Positions 21,431 through 33,281 of a stretch of 64,000 nt of DNA are shown here, in pieces (position 1 is the stretch's first letter; every line of letters begins with the position of its first letter). Source of the DNA: Uranotaenia lowii (taxonomy: Eukaryota; Arthropoda; Insecta; Diptera; Culicidae); NCBI RefSeq assembly GCF_029784155.1, contig NC_073693.1, positions 28,184,002 to 28,248,001 on the forward strand, given 5' to 3'. The notes beneath the pieces are model-generated. The model was not told the DNA's origin. It saw nothing but the letters and a program-made list of their open reading frames with translations, and searched no databases. The position numbers and the translations under genes are program-made.

Positions 21431-22774
21431 GCTTTTTGAAGTTATGATTATTTGCAATTTTGAAATTAAAAATGAAAACCGACACTATCAATTTTAAAAT
21501 CGAAGTAATAAAATCCATTCGATGTATGAGAAAATGAGGAAATAAACTTTGACATATCCATTGAAAAAATTGTAGTATAGTGCCTACATAATTTAATTAA
21601 ATTTCTTTAAAAAAGAAAATCAAAAATTCACAAATTATGAAATTTCACCATCTGCGTAAATAAAAACGCCAAATATCCTCTAAAAAACTTTCAACATCAA
21701 TTATCGCTGTTCCTTCCCGCCATGTCAAATTTAGGGAAAATTCATAAATAACCCATAGATTAAATTAGCACAGCCAAGAGTTTCCAGCAAAATCACGTTC
21801 CAGTCATATCATCTCTGGTGTTCTTATTGGCAAACACACGAAAGAAGCAACGAACGAAAGTTGTCTCATCTGCTCGGTTGCTCATGGATGGTTTATGGAT
21901 ATTATTTTCCGAGAAATTTTGGCGATACCTGCTCATGTACACACCTGAGTTAGGAAAACTGGTGTGTCGAAAGATTAGATCTCTAACGTGATAATGCGCG
22001 AAAATCCGTTCCACAGAAGTCGCAAAATACAACAAACTCCAGGAGAAATGGCTTCGGAAAACATGTTCCTTATTCGATGGGCCAAATTTGTCGGTTGAAA
22101 ACTTTTCAGATCAGAAGTTTATTGCTTTTTCTTGATTGTAAGTTTTTCGATTTAAGAAAGATTATCTGGATTTAAGAAAGAAGAATCCAGACTAGATGAT
22201 TGCACAAGCCATAATTTTAATCTGTTTTGCTCAATTTCCTTTTTCTAGATGGATTAATGTAACCAAACAAGAGAATTAATATCTCCAATATTTTTCAAAT
22301 GATGGACTTTCAAGACCAAATGTCTTCCTTCTAAATTTACTGGGAGCCCCGGGTGACAACTTTAATGTTGATTCGTTGCATTTGCACGACTTTAAAACTT
22401 TAAAAATATTCTTAAAATATCTGTAGTATTACTCATTAAAAAGTCTTCCAAAGACAATCAAACCAACCCAACAAAAATTGCACTGTTTTCAAATTATACA
22501 TCTTGGTCAAGGCCGTAGTTCACCTGATAAGGTTCAGAAAAAGTAAGAAGGTATTCTTCTGAAAACTCAAAATTTAAAATTCTATACCAAACTTGCTGAC
22601 CCGGTAAACTTATTTGAGCCTTTGAATTTTTACAAAAATAATTATCATGTAAGTAGAGGGTAAATGATTACTCATTTCTATTAAATTGGATCGGTAACGC
22701 AAAACGGGGGAAAAAGGGGCATATTTCAGACTATTTTTGTAATATTTATGTCAAATTGTGGATCTTAGCATTGC
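21431..22774. other. AT-rich non-coding stretch
   Basis: An 80-codon minus-strand frame (21793-22035) has no recognisable domain. Nothing else seen. Confidence 0.45.
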
Positions 22775-22999
22775 CGTGATATGCTAAAGTGACGTATATG
22801 CCATTTTTAGTTTTCACCAATAATGGCGTTTTTCTCTTCTTCCCCATTTTCTACTTCTCCGGGACTTTTCATGAAATCTGATATTTTATACAGATCACAT
22901 TTCATTAAATAACCCGGAGAAGTGGAGAATGAGAAAAGAGAAAAACGCTCCTATTGGCGAAAACTAAAAATGGCATTTGCGTCGCTTTGGCATATCACG
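22775..22999. repeat. 225-bp imperfect foldback (hairpin)
   Basis: The left arm starts CGTGATATGC and the right arm ends GCATATCACG. Arms of about 85-90 bp, including GCCATTTTTAGTTTTC and its complement, pair at roughly 85 percent by eye around a loop of about 45 bp centred near 22890. It resembles a small MITE. Confidence 0.75.
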
Positions 23000-25758
23000 A
23001 ACAGAACAAAACTATATCAAAAAGATTTACTCTCAATCATCAAATAGCTATTTTGATTTGAGCTCCCATCACAATGAATGTTTATTAATGTGTTGTTTTT
23101 CGCTTCGCTTTTTTTTCATTAAATTTTTTTGTAATCACATTCTTCATCATACTAACATTCGAAGGAATTTTAATGCTGGTGCCTTCCCGTAGTGGCAAAA
23201 ATTATTTATTAAAAGAAGATATTTATTAAAAGCTTAAAGCGAATTTTTCTGGGATAAACTTTTTTTTCCTTTTAACATTTACAAAGGATTCTTGCTATGT
23301 CCATTTTCAATTATTCCCAAGAAAAGTGCGCCAAAGATTGTTTTGTTAAAATGTATCCTCATTTTACGCAGTTTTAGTCAATTGTTTCGCGATTTTTAAA
23401 AATCCTTTGAATTACAGAAATGCGTTGAAAACTTTCAATTTTCGTTAAGAATTAAAGTAATTTCCATTTCATACTTTAATAACCTTTATAAACTCATAGA
23501 ACGCGTGTTCAGGGTCTGTAAATAATTAAAGAGACTTTAATTTAGGCTTAGGGAATATGTGATAACATTTTTTAACGTTCATTCAATAAAACTATTTTAA
23601 TTGTAATCATGATTTGAAAATCAGAAATGAAGTATTTTTAAAATCTGAGTGCTGTATGTGTTTACCAATGTTTATTTTGTTATTTTATTTTATCTTAGTT
23701 TTGATATCTGGCATAAAACTTGCTTTATTTGTTTTGGATCTTGGTTCAAACTTTTCTTGAGACTTATGTTTTTATTTTTCAAGCTTCTTGTATTCGAAGA
23801 TGTATCTAAATTGTATCTCCATATTATTATTTAGGATTCTGTATCGTCTTTAGGATACTTGATTTTCAGTTGGAATTATCACTGTGTTGAAATCTTGGTT
23901 GAAATTTGATGTCAAATTTCATTCAAAGTTTGATTAATGATTTTAAAACCTCAATAATTTTTCGAGTATAAAAACAAAGAAAATGAGAAAACATCCTGAG
24001 TATTTATTACATTTTTAGACTCGAAGCTTCTAAACTTATTACGTATGAAGAATTTCAAATATAAAAAAGCTTCAAAATGTCGATCTTCTGGATAAAAAAT
24101 CAGATTTAGATTCATCATAAAAAAATGTATTTTAATCAATATTCACCAATCGAAATCAGAATAAATAATTGAAATATTAAGTCCAGATTGAACCTCAAAA
24201 CAACAGAGTTGAAATTCACGATTGAAGGGTCTGAAATATATTTTAGTTCATGGCTCATATTATTTCTTTTTATCTAATCGTCTAGCGATGCATTTAACTG
24301 TATTTCTAATTCTGATTTGGAATTTAGATACAGAAATTGCTTTCTTTTACATTTAAGTAGTAGGTAATATTGAAATTCTGAAACAAGAATTTTAGGTTCA
24401 GAATTAAAATTCAGAGTTTACAGTCTGAATTCAGATTCAAATCAAGCTCGATAATAAGTTTAACTTATTAAGCTTGGCTGACTTCTTATATCCTAATTTC
24501 TCATTGTACTCAAAATGCTTTATTGATATGTTTAAACATAAACAAATAAAAACAAACTCCAGTTACCACATTTAGTTATATTTCGTACAATTTACGCATT
24601 TCCAATTCCAAACCGCTGTCGTGACTAGACAGAACAAGTTCTACTGTCACAACACAACTCAAAATTAATAATATAAAGTAGATTTCAAGTTTATTTTACA
24701 AGTATTCTGAAAAGAAAAAAAAAAGGAGAATGGATAGTTTTTTTAAATAAAAAATGCTGATTAAGAGACACGTAATTTTTTTTGAGTACATCATTTATTG
24801 CAATTTTTCTCAAAAGCCAAATTTCAATAGAAAATTTCCAAGTTGAATCCATGCATTATATTCTAACCACAAAATTTGAATCTTTTATTTACCTTTGAAA
24901 GTTTTATTTATTTTTATCGATTGTTAAAGTTGTTGCTCAAAAGTTTTGTAGATTTAGCTTATTTTGTTTCAGATTTATATTCTTTGGTCAAGAAATTCTA
25001 AATTTTCTTAAACAAACTTATACGATACCCAAAATAGGAAAAAATCTACCAGATTCTTGAACAATATCCAATATTTTAACCATTACTGAAAGATGATTTC
25101 TTTTTTTGAACTTAAGCTTTTATTGTTCAAATGAAGCTTATCATTTTAAAGATCTTACGGTATATTTTCAAAAGTTGCTATGACAATTTTTTAGATTTTT
25201 TTTAATTCACGCATGGATTAAGAAAAAATATAAACTGTTTTTTTTTTGTTTCCGAAGTAGGTGTATGTGAAACTTAACGATCAGATTATTTTAACATTCT
25301 TAACTTCGCAACCAGTTTATGACCTCAAGGATTTCGTTATAATATTTTTATTTCAAAAAACAACACAAACAACTCCTTCAATTTATAAAATAATTTTAAT
25401 TTAAACATTTCCAAATTTCATATTAAAAATCTATTGACTGGTTGGGTAATTAATGAATTGATTTTTAGCGAATTCAGTCAAGACAAAATCTTAAAACGAT
25501 TTTTATTTCTTCATCCAACCTTTCGGCATTTATTATGCCTTTTTTAAGGAGTCTTTTTATATGACATAATTATTCATGTGTATTAAATTATTTAATATGT
25601 TTTGATGTGTTTATGTTTTTAAAGATATTTTTTTGACTGAAATGGCCAAAATTCAATTTGTTCATATATATATTTTTTCAGATTATTTCTTGAAAATGGT
25701 GCAAATTTCCTCTATTTAGTAGATTGTTCATCTTAAAAAGGTCTATCAATGCTTCTAA
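23000..25758. other. AT-rich non-coding stretch with degenerate dispersed repeats
   Basis: No gene recognised. Segments around 23850-24450 are rich in TTCAGATT-type words and resemble 47300-47900. For example, CATGGCTCAT near 24250 and TTGGCTCATG near 47692 follow similar GATTGA-GGG-CTGAAAT blocks. Confidence 0.45.
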
Positions 25759-26205
25759 AATAAGGTTGCTAGATTACCCGGTTTTGCCCGGATATTTAAT
25801 TTTAATATTTGGAAACAGTATGTCCTGCCCCGGTTACCCAGAATTCATTCGAAAAAGTCCGAATTCTGTCTGGATTACTCACAAACAAATTGTGTTGTAA
25901 TTTTTTTTTAAATTTATGTCTCCATAACCAAACGTTCTGAGCAAGTTTTATAAAAATGATCATGAAAGGTTTTATGGAAGTCTTTAATATGATTTAAAAT
26001 TTTTCGATGAATTTTAATGAAAAATAAAAAAATATTTTTCATTTTTTTTTGCTGAGAAATTTTTAGGTTTTGACCAAATTTGCCCGGATTTCTGGTCGTC
26101 AATTATGAAATCATATGCTCGAATTATGCCAGATTTTTTATTTAAAAAAATTACCTGGATTTGTCTAGCCCGGATACGTGCTGCAAAAATTCTGGCAACC
26201 TTATT
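25759..26205 (+). repeat. CCCGG-rich inverted-repeat element, copy A
   Basis: Ends AATAAGGTTGCTAGA and TCTGGCAACCTTATT form a 15-bp inverted repeat with one mismatch. The interior is shared with copies B, C and D: poly-T after TTGTGTTGTAA, TCATGA followed by TTTT, GACCAAATTTGCCCGG. Only spurious frames are present (62 codons, minus strand). Confidence 0.75.
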
Positions 26206-27452
26206 CTAGAACCACTATTGAATCATGAGCAATTGTTTGCAGGTCAATTATTATTATTCCAAGTATTTTTTTTTACAATTCCAATGTAATTTGCAGTATA
26301 TTTTTTTAGATCAACTTTTAGCCGTATGAAGTTTTGTGAACAGAATTTAAAATGGGCATTAGAAATTACGTTCAATTTACCAATATAAAATGATTTAGAA
26401 TCTTCATACTAAAAATGTAGATTATTTTATTAAACAAGTCGTTAAAATATTGGTGTGAGGAAATGTTTCCTGGTTCGCTACCTTAATTACTACGTGTTTT
26501 TGAAAGTTTTACAGATGTTTAAATTATAAGTCGTTTTCGAACGTATTTGAAATCAATTTGTATCTTAAATGTTAGATTCCAGAGTCAATGCAATATTTTC
26601 ACGCTAAGGTACAGTGGTTTTCCAATTCTAAATTTAATCAATTTTTTTTTAAATTGTGTAAAAATAGTAAAACTATCCTGAGTAGTGTTAAGAAGTCAAG
26701 TGAATGATCCAGGAACGAGTAATAGCTTCGTCACGATAATTTCATTCCACTAATCTGTAAATCATTTTGAGCTCAAAATTAAGTATTGGTTAATGAAAAG
26801 GTAGTCAAAACTTTGAACTGTGACCCAGAGATGAAGGTTGATTCAAATATTCAGTCAGCGAAACTTTTTTGTGGAGATATGAATCCAAATGTGTAAGTTG
26901 AAATTTCAGGGAACAGATAAGATGAAAATTTTTGTTGAAAAACATGCAAAAAAAAACGCTTTGTCTCCCTGTAGGACTTTAACCCACATTTGCGCCTCTC
27001 CGAGACCCATGTATTTTTATTCTACTACCGTGTGAGTAAGTGTGAGTGACTATGAGTGAGTGTGAATGAGTGTGTATAAGTCGTAACCTCATCTGTCAAT
27101 TGACGTAAACAATGCAGTAGTACAGTATAGCGCCATATCAGCTAGATTTGCACAAAGGAGATCATGTCCATGATGACTCTAGTGTGATGATCTCATATGC
27201 AAAATCGCACGTTCAGCTATATTGAAATAACTTTTGACAGATGGTTGAAGTATTAACGAAAAACAGAGTCCAGGAATGTCAGATGTGTGAGATAAAAAAT
27301 CTGAGATTTGGGAAAAAAAAGTCTGTGTATGTCTGTGTACAAGCTTATCGTAGACCAAAGATCAAAAGATTTAAAACCAAATTGGGTTTTAGTTAATTTA
27401 GTTTTATTTAAATTGAACTTCCGGAAATAAAAAAAATGATTGGATGGAATGA
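26206..27452. other. AT-rich non-coding stretch with a GTGAGTG-type repeat
   Basis: An imperfect GTGAGTG/GTGTGAATGAG repeat lies at 27028-27075, and an imperfect hairpin of about 100 bp at 27125-27228. No gene recognised. Confidence 0.5.
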
Positions 27453-27725
27453 ATGGAACAGCAATGGCAACAGATGGGAGTCCATCTGAAGCAGTTGATT
27501 CATCTCGATGAAGATAGGATGTTCCTGCAGAAAAGCCATCCGCTTCTCGGACGATGGAACGCCATGCTTCGTCAGGTTTCTATTCGGTTCGATGACTTTC
27601 TGCTGCTTTCAGTTACTAAACAGCTCCTGGAAGCAAAAATTGTTGCTGCGTTGAACCCCGTCCTCCACATCCAACCTTCGTCTACTTTTTGCCAATATGA
27701 GACCACCATACTAGATGCATCATGA
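27453..27725 (+). other. Unrecognised coding-like fragment
   Basis: A 90-codon frame has lower AT content and a more protein-like composition than the neighbouring DNA. The minus strand of the same segment also reads as plausible protein. I do not recognise a domain on either strand. It may be an old gene or transposon fragment. No start context or splice sites support a living gene. Confidence 0.2.
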
Positions 27726-27950
27726 TCATGACCAGTATGCTTCTGGCCCAAAAAACCAATTCAGTAGAATTATTCAACCAAATAGGCTCACAACACATAT
27801 TCGAGTTCCTTTGAGCGAAATTTCCGAAATTTTCACCTAACCTGAATTTGCCTGATATTTATTACACCAGTTCCCTGATTTTAAAAAAAGGTTGGCAACC
27901 CTGCTCGCATGTGTTCTTAGCTGTCTATTGATCTCTCTGTTGTTTTTCTT

Positions 27951-28010
27951 TTAGAGAAACAACAGATGTTGATTTGATTTAAAAAAAAAACTATTAGAGA
28001 AACAACAGAT
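27951..28010 (+). repeat. 17-bp direct repeat flanking a short A-tailed insert
   Basis: TTAGAGAAACAACAGAT occurs at 27951-27967 and 27994-28010. Between them are 26 bp that include ten adenines. This is the signature of a target-site duplication around a severely 5'-truncated retro-insertion. Confidence 0.6.
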
Positions 28011-28087
28011 CTCATGGATATACATGGATTATCGATAGAATGTCCAGGAGTCGACCGACGGAACTCGACATTTACGCATACTGGAGA

Positions 28088-28160
28088 CTATTTCGTCACG
28101 CTAACGCGCCGTTGTACTGAAGCGGGAATTGTGAGTTCAAGTCCTGCTGAACTGTCTAAG
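28088..28160 (+). repeat. tRNA-like segment, possible SINE head
   Basis: A tRNA-sized stretch ends in the B-box-like GAGTTCAAGTCCTGC, followed by a short A-run at about 28167. Upstream A-box similarity is weak and the stems are incomplete. More likely a tRNA-derived relic than a working tRNA. Confidence 0.35.
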
Positions 28161-28259
28161 TTTAAAAAAAAAGCAACTAATCTTTCTGTTCGGTTGATCC
28201 GGGTTCAAATCAGTCATGAAGGCTGAGAATGTTCCAGAGAATGTGAAATAAAAGTTTAT

Positions 28260-28760
28260 TACCCAACATCTTCCGGTGTCATGGTATTTCGAGCGGTTGT
28301 TTCGAATGGATTGAAGCTGCTTCCTGTTTTAATAAAAGCTGGAGTAAATGTAAACACTGAAGTCTACAGGGACATTTCGGAGAAATATGTGCTTCCATGC
28401 ATTTGGGCAAACCTCGTTGAAGCCGTGAATGTTGCTTTCGAACAAGATGGAACCCATGCCAGCCATACCTCGAAACAGACCCCAACCCTGGTTGAAGAAG
28501 AAAATGAAATTTTGACCAAAGATCATTTGGCCTCCGAAAAGTCCGGATTTAAACCTCCTCTCTACTATTTGATATGAACGTATGTTCAAGCGAAGGCCTG
28601 TTGATCCTCTCACTCCAGTATCGATTCTCTCAGGGCTTCCATCTCTGAGACATGAGCTTCAATGTCAGAGGCTTAAATTGCGAAGGGGGGGGGGGGGGGA
28701 TTATGCCCACGTTAAGAAGAAAGCCTTGTTTTAGAGTACATTTGAAAAGATTAACTTTAA
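28260..28760 (+). pseudogene. Mariner-type transposase relic
   Basis: The frame at 28281-28577 matches the middle of a mariner transposase: VMVFRAVVSNG, AGVNVNTEVYRDISEKYVLP, then FEQDGTHASHTS, which holds the second catalytic aspartate. It ends in a degraded form of the PPxSPDLNPLDY block (FKPPLYYLI). After a frameshift near 28575 another frame continues with SSIDSLRASI and IAKGG, the usual C-terminus. The N-terminal DNA-binding half and first catalytic Asp are missing. The poly-G run at about 28685-28699 falls in the AKGG region. The element is dead; its subfamily is not determined. Confidence 0.75.
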
Positions 28761-31532
28761 TTTTCGATTGTGTTTGAAAGTTTGGTTTATTTTTTGTCTA
28801 AATCTGATAGTTAGATTATCTGGAAGGTCAAAAAAGGCCACAAATTTAATGAAATTTGAAGAGTAGGTTGAAAATTGGATTTCAGATTCAGTAGGGGCAT
28901 AATGCGCATATGTGTGTACCCAATCGCGCCGTTTATCGTTTAATAAGTGTTTATTGATTCTAGCGCCTCCGAAAGCGTTTGCCAGGTAAAGACACTTCTA
29001 TGGGTCGATTCACGATGACGTATGTTCCCTTTTGTGGTGACAGTTCGCGCGTCCTGTTTACAAAATTTTACGAACGAGAAATGGGGTGCGGCGAAATTTT
29101 TCGTGTAGCTGCACGGTCAAGAAATTTAAATCAAAACTCAGCTGAGAGATAGCAAAAAACCAAGTTCTATTTTGTGGATTAAATTTAGCGCATTTTTTGG
29201 TTCCAAATGTGGAAACATCTAAGGAATTCCAATGTGCCGAATCGATTGTCCGGAAGCCTCATGTGTTATTTTTACCGGAAGCTGTAACCAAATGCACATA
29301 CTTGTACCACCATGTACGACAACAAAATACGTTGACAGAAGAATCCAATATAGCAAAATTCTCCGGTTAACATTCCGAAAGTAAAGTACGCACTATTATA
29401 ATTTTTACGACATGATATTTTCGAGGAATAAAAATAACGTCAGATAGTTTGACAACTAATCACACTGACATGAGACTTATAACAAAATTCCTCTCAGTTT
29501 TTGGCTAGAAGCCTCCTATCGTCGACATTGTGCGGCAGCAATTCGAGCATTAAAATTTTACTGGTATCGACATTCTCGTTAATTTTCGAGCAGCGCCAGT
29601 CAGTATGTCAGTGGTTTAACTTTTAAGTTTAAGTCAATTTATTCCAGCTGGATTTCAGCTGGATTAACAAACAAAATGATTGATTTTCCATTATTTGTTA
29701 CTTGAAACATCTAATTTTCTTTTTATTTTTTTTTTATCCCAAAATTGAGCTGAGAACTTTTGCTAAAAACGTGTGAATGAGAATTAAATGAAAACCCAAA
29801 TGTTTGCTTTGCTTCATCAGCGTGTAGAATTGGGAAATAAGGAAACAAAACAGGAATCGCGAAATGTCAAAAACAGTAAGGCCAGACACTGCGTGAATCG
29901 ACCTATTCTACTTCACAGATGGAAAAATGTATTGTTACGCGCAGTGCTGCCAGATATACTGAAATTCTTGTGAATAGTTAATTAAATCTATATTAAATTT
30001 AGGAAATTTAAATATATTCGTTTATATTCCAGTTATGTTTTCCAATACCACTTATAAATATCTTTAAAATTGTTGTGATGAAACTGCATATAAATTTAAA
30101 CAAATATGAAACATGCTTAAAGATAAACGGACGTGGCGCGTTTTACCCTACCGTACCTACCTGTTTATTAAAAATCATTCAAAATAACAGAAACAATAAT
30201 TTAATAAAGAATTTTTTCGTTTTCTGATGATTTTCAAGACCAATGTTCATCATTGTAACAGATGTCAGGTAATTTTTTTTGCTGATAGATGCCGTAATTT
30301 CTTACGAAAGTCAAGGCACAAATTGCAAGAAATATGGCTTGAAAAATATTTTTGGATTTTTTCAGTGATTTGTCGCATATTTGATGCTAATTTTTTGTAC
30401 AAAAGGTTTCTACTGTTGATAAGATAGGAATAACGTAAAGAATTCTTAAAATAAGTGTTTATCTAGCTAGATATCGCAGTGGGGCGTTTTACCCACATTG
30501 GGCATTATACCCCCACTTTCCCTTTACTTCACATTCAGATCTCGCCTAGAGAGAGTGGACACATCGAGTGATTGTTTTTGTTATGTTTATCTACAAGCCT
30601 GAATGCTCAAAAAAGTTTTTTTTATTATGTTGTCCTCAGTGTTTTTTAAACCTTGATGATAGATCTTCCCATAAAGTATGAATATTTTGTTGAAACGGAT
30701 GTGCATAAACATGTATACCAACGATTTCACGATACACTGAAAAATGTTTTAGATGTATTGTCCTTTACTATATGAACAATATCACTGCATGCTTGTTTCA
30801 AGTTTATAAAATTAAAAATAATCATCGATCGAATCAGAAGTACCGAAAAATCTTCCACAAACCTCCGTATGGCGACACGTCTAGTCGTCGGTCATCATTC
30901 TGCTCCTAGCTAGTTAAGCATCGAAGATCAAAAGCTCCGATGTTACTAAGTGTTCCCTACTCAGTCTGATCACATACTATATTGAGTAGCACTAGTTAGT
31001 GGAAAATGTCGCGTTCCCTAACATCATCCTGAATGACGTCGTCAGGTCCTTTGAACTTCACCCCGTTTGCTTGCGGCAGAGGTCGAACAAGATGAACGAC
31101 CAAATTAATGTTAGCCATTGCTGGGGTGAGTGAAACTTCGGGTGGGGAAGGAAAATTCCGAAAAACATCATCCTCCCCTTTTATCGGAAGAAGGTCATGG
31201 TGATGGTTCAGAGGAAAAAATCAGGGCATAGAGGAGGGAAATTTAATTTTCACCTTGTCTCCTTTGTGCCAGAAATTCGCGTCTGTGGCATCCTGGACTA
31301 GACGGGATTGTTTTTCCAACTTTTTTTTTCCCTTGCTTAGGGTTGGGGAAAAAAGGACAGCACCACCTACTTTTAAAGTTTGTCTTGAATAATTGGATCG
31401 CATATATTATTGCACTTTCTGCCAAAGCTCTGTTCTTCGGCTACTCGTTTCGCTTGACTTTGTAACACTTTGAAAGGTGAAAATTTATGACCATTTTTCT
31501 TTTTTTCCCTCTTTCTATCTTCCAACATATAG
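28761..31532. other. Non-coding stretch upstream of the first CUB exon
   Basis: GGGGCATAATGC at about 28893 and the inverse pattern GGGCATTATACCCCC at about 30504 could be the ends of an inverted-repeat element of about 1.6 kb, but the match is short. The rest shows no recognisable gene. The last 50 bp before 31533 form a pyrimidine-rich tract suited to a 3' splice site. Confidence 0.4.
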
Positions 31533-31691
31533 ATCGATCGCCAGCCTGAACAAAACTTCGAGGGCGGTGCGGGCCTGGTCCGATTGTACCGGGGAGAGGG
31601 ACCATCTGATTTTCTACGACGGAAGCAGCACCAACGATCCGGTCCTGGCCAAGTACTGCGGGGGCGATTGGTTGCCCAAAGTTGTTTCGAG
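31533..31691 (+). CDS. Internal exon of a CUB-domain protein (middle of one CUB domain)
   Basis: This 159-nt exon is bounded by a pyrimidine tract plus CATATAG and by the strong donor GAG|GTAAGTGAG. It reads, with one leading nt, SIASLNKTSRAVRAWSDC, then DHLIFYDGSS and LAKYCGGDWLPKVVS. The conserved cysteine, YDG and YCGG features are those of CUB domains, extracellular beta-sandwich modules that bind proteins, often with calcium. The exon ends with two nt of a codon (AG), completed to Arg by the first base of the exon at 59489. The upstream part of the CUB domain is not recognised in the window. From memory the sequence resembles the multi-CUB receptor-auxiliary proteins of the SOL-1/Neto type, but this is unverified. 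An open frame on the minus strand (31441-31776) is a shadow. Confidence 0.85.
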
Positions 31692-31776
31692 GTAAGTGAG
31701 ATGGATGATAGTTTTCTAGCAGTAACATGAGAAGGCCGTTGTGTATATGGAGAAGATTTTGTTCCAAAATTGGCAA

Positions 31777-32885
31777 AGGGGTTAGCTTGAAGGACTCATG
31801 GCAACTTAATGGCTCAAGTCAGATACTTTGTCTTTTTTGGGGCTCGAAGGTGTCCGCAAAAGTCATTAATCTCAGTAAATAGTTTTTGGAAAATTAAAAC
31901 AAATAGGCACACGTTATAGTCTACTTAGCAAAGTTGTGAACTAAACGAATACAACCCGTGTATTTGAAAAAAATCCACATGGCAACCAAATTCACAGTTC
32001 TTTAAGGTGTTATTATTTAAAACCTGATTTTGACTAATTGGGGGACGCAAAATTCAATTTAGCAAATATATTTTTTTAAATTTGTAATCGTTGTTTAAGA
32101 TTCTAGTTTTGAAAACAGATAAACATTATTTTAAAAAATTAATTCATTTTTATGAAAAAATAGTACGAGAGCAAACTATGATGCCCTAAACTGCGGATCA
32201 CAACTTTTTTTTGTTTGATTCGGTAAAAACAGTGATAGATTCGGGGAAAATCCGGTCATTTCTCAATGAAATTTGGCCCACCGGGCCAAGCCAGATTGTT
32301 CTAAAATTTTGCTCTAAACGATAGTAAAAAGCAACAAAAATGGGGTATATCAACTATATACATTTAAATCTCTTAGATGCAATAAAATTTTAGGTCCTGC
32401 CTAGATGATATTATTTCAGAGATATAACACTTTTAAAACATCAATTTCTACAATTTTAAGAAATTCCAAAAAAAAAGATTACAACTTTTTCTCCACATAA
32501 TTCAAAACAATTTTTTGAGTATTTCAAATTGAAAATTTTAACGTATTTAGCAACTTTGTTGAAGACTACGGAACTGGTAAAAAAATTAGTTTAAAAAATA
32601 TCAAAAATTCAATTAAGTTTGAAAATTTTATTGAATTTCGTAAAATATCATTTTTTTGCAGGTTTGGGAAAGTTACAAAAAGAAAACTTGAATAACTTTT
32701 TCCATATTCCAGAGGTCATGATCAGTTGCTGTCTTTGCCCATCACCCCCCCCTCCCCCCCCCCAGGGGAAATAAGTTCAACTTTACTTCTATCATACAAC
32801 TTAAAGTTTTTGAAATCAAGAAAATCAAAACTAGAAAATTGGAATTGTAATACCAAAGGGGGCCCCCTGAAACAATTATTCTAAT
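31777..32885. other. Intronic AT-rich stretch
   Basis: Nothing recognised apart from a C-rich homopolymer tract at about 32742-32764. Confidence 0.5.
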
Positions 32886-33281
32886 ATAAGGTTACCAAAT
32901 TTTTTTTCTGTACGTATCCGGGCCGGACAATCCAAGCAATTTTCTATAAAAAAAAAACTGGCGATATCCGGGCAAATTTTGTCAAAACCCACAAATTACT
33001 CTGCAAAAATCGAGATAAAAGAATTGAATTTTTTTTATTATTAAAATTCATACATAAATTTTCAATCGCATTTTAGGCTTCGAAAAATCCTTTCATGATT
33101 ATTTTTGAAAAATCTGCTCAAAATTTTTGTTTTGGTAGCTAAAACAAAAAAAAATTACAACACAATTTTTTTTGTGAAATAAAGTGAAAAAATCCGGGCA
33201 ACCAGGCCGGACAGGACTGTACCTAAATTTTGTATCAAAAATCCGGGCAAACCCGGATAAAAACCGGGCAATCTGGCAAAC
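32886..33281 (-). repeat. CCCGG-rich element, copy B
   Basis: It begins ATAAGGTTACCAAATT and ends CCGGGCAATCTGGCAAAC. The interior has TCAAAACCCACAAATTACTC, TTCATGATTATTTTTGAAAA and TTACAACACAATTTT, in reverse order relative to copy A. Flanking words AAAGGGGGCCCCCT (about 32858) and AAAGGGAGCCCCCT (about 33290) lie outside both ends. Confidence 0.7.

Noticed and set aside
28893..30526. 1.6-kb element bounded by GGGCATAATGC-type ends
   Set aside because: Terminal similarity is short and the boundaries are unclear; kept only as a remark in the stretch annotation.
30880..31010. 5S rRNA-like or other structural RNA
   Set aside because: A few words looked similar, but the conserved internal control region of 5S rRNA is absent.
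31441..31776. 111-codon minus-strand gene over the first CUB exon
   Set aside because: Antisense shadow of the exon, without its own domain.
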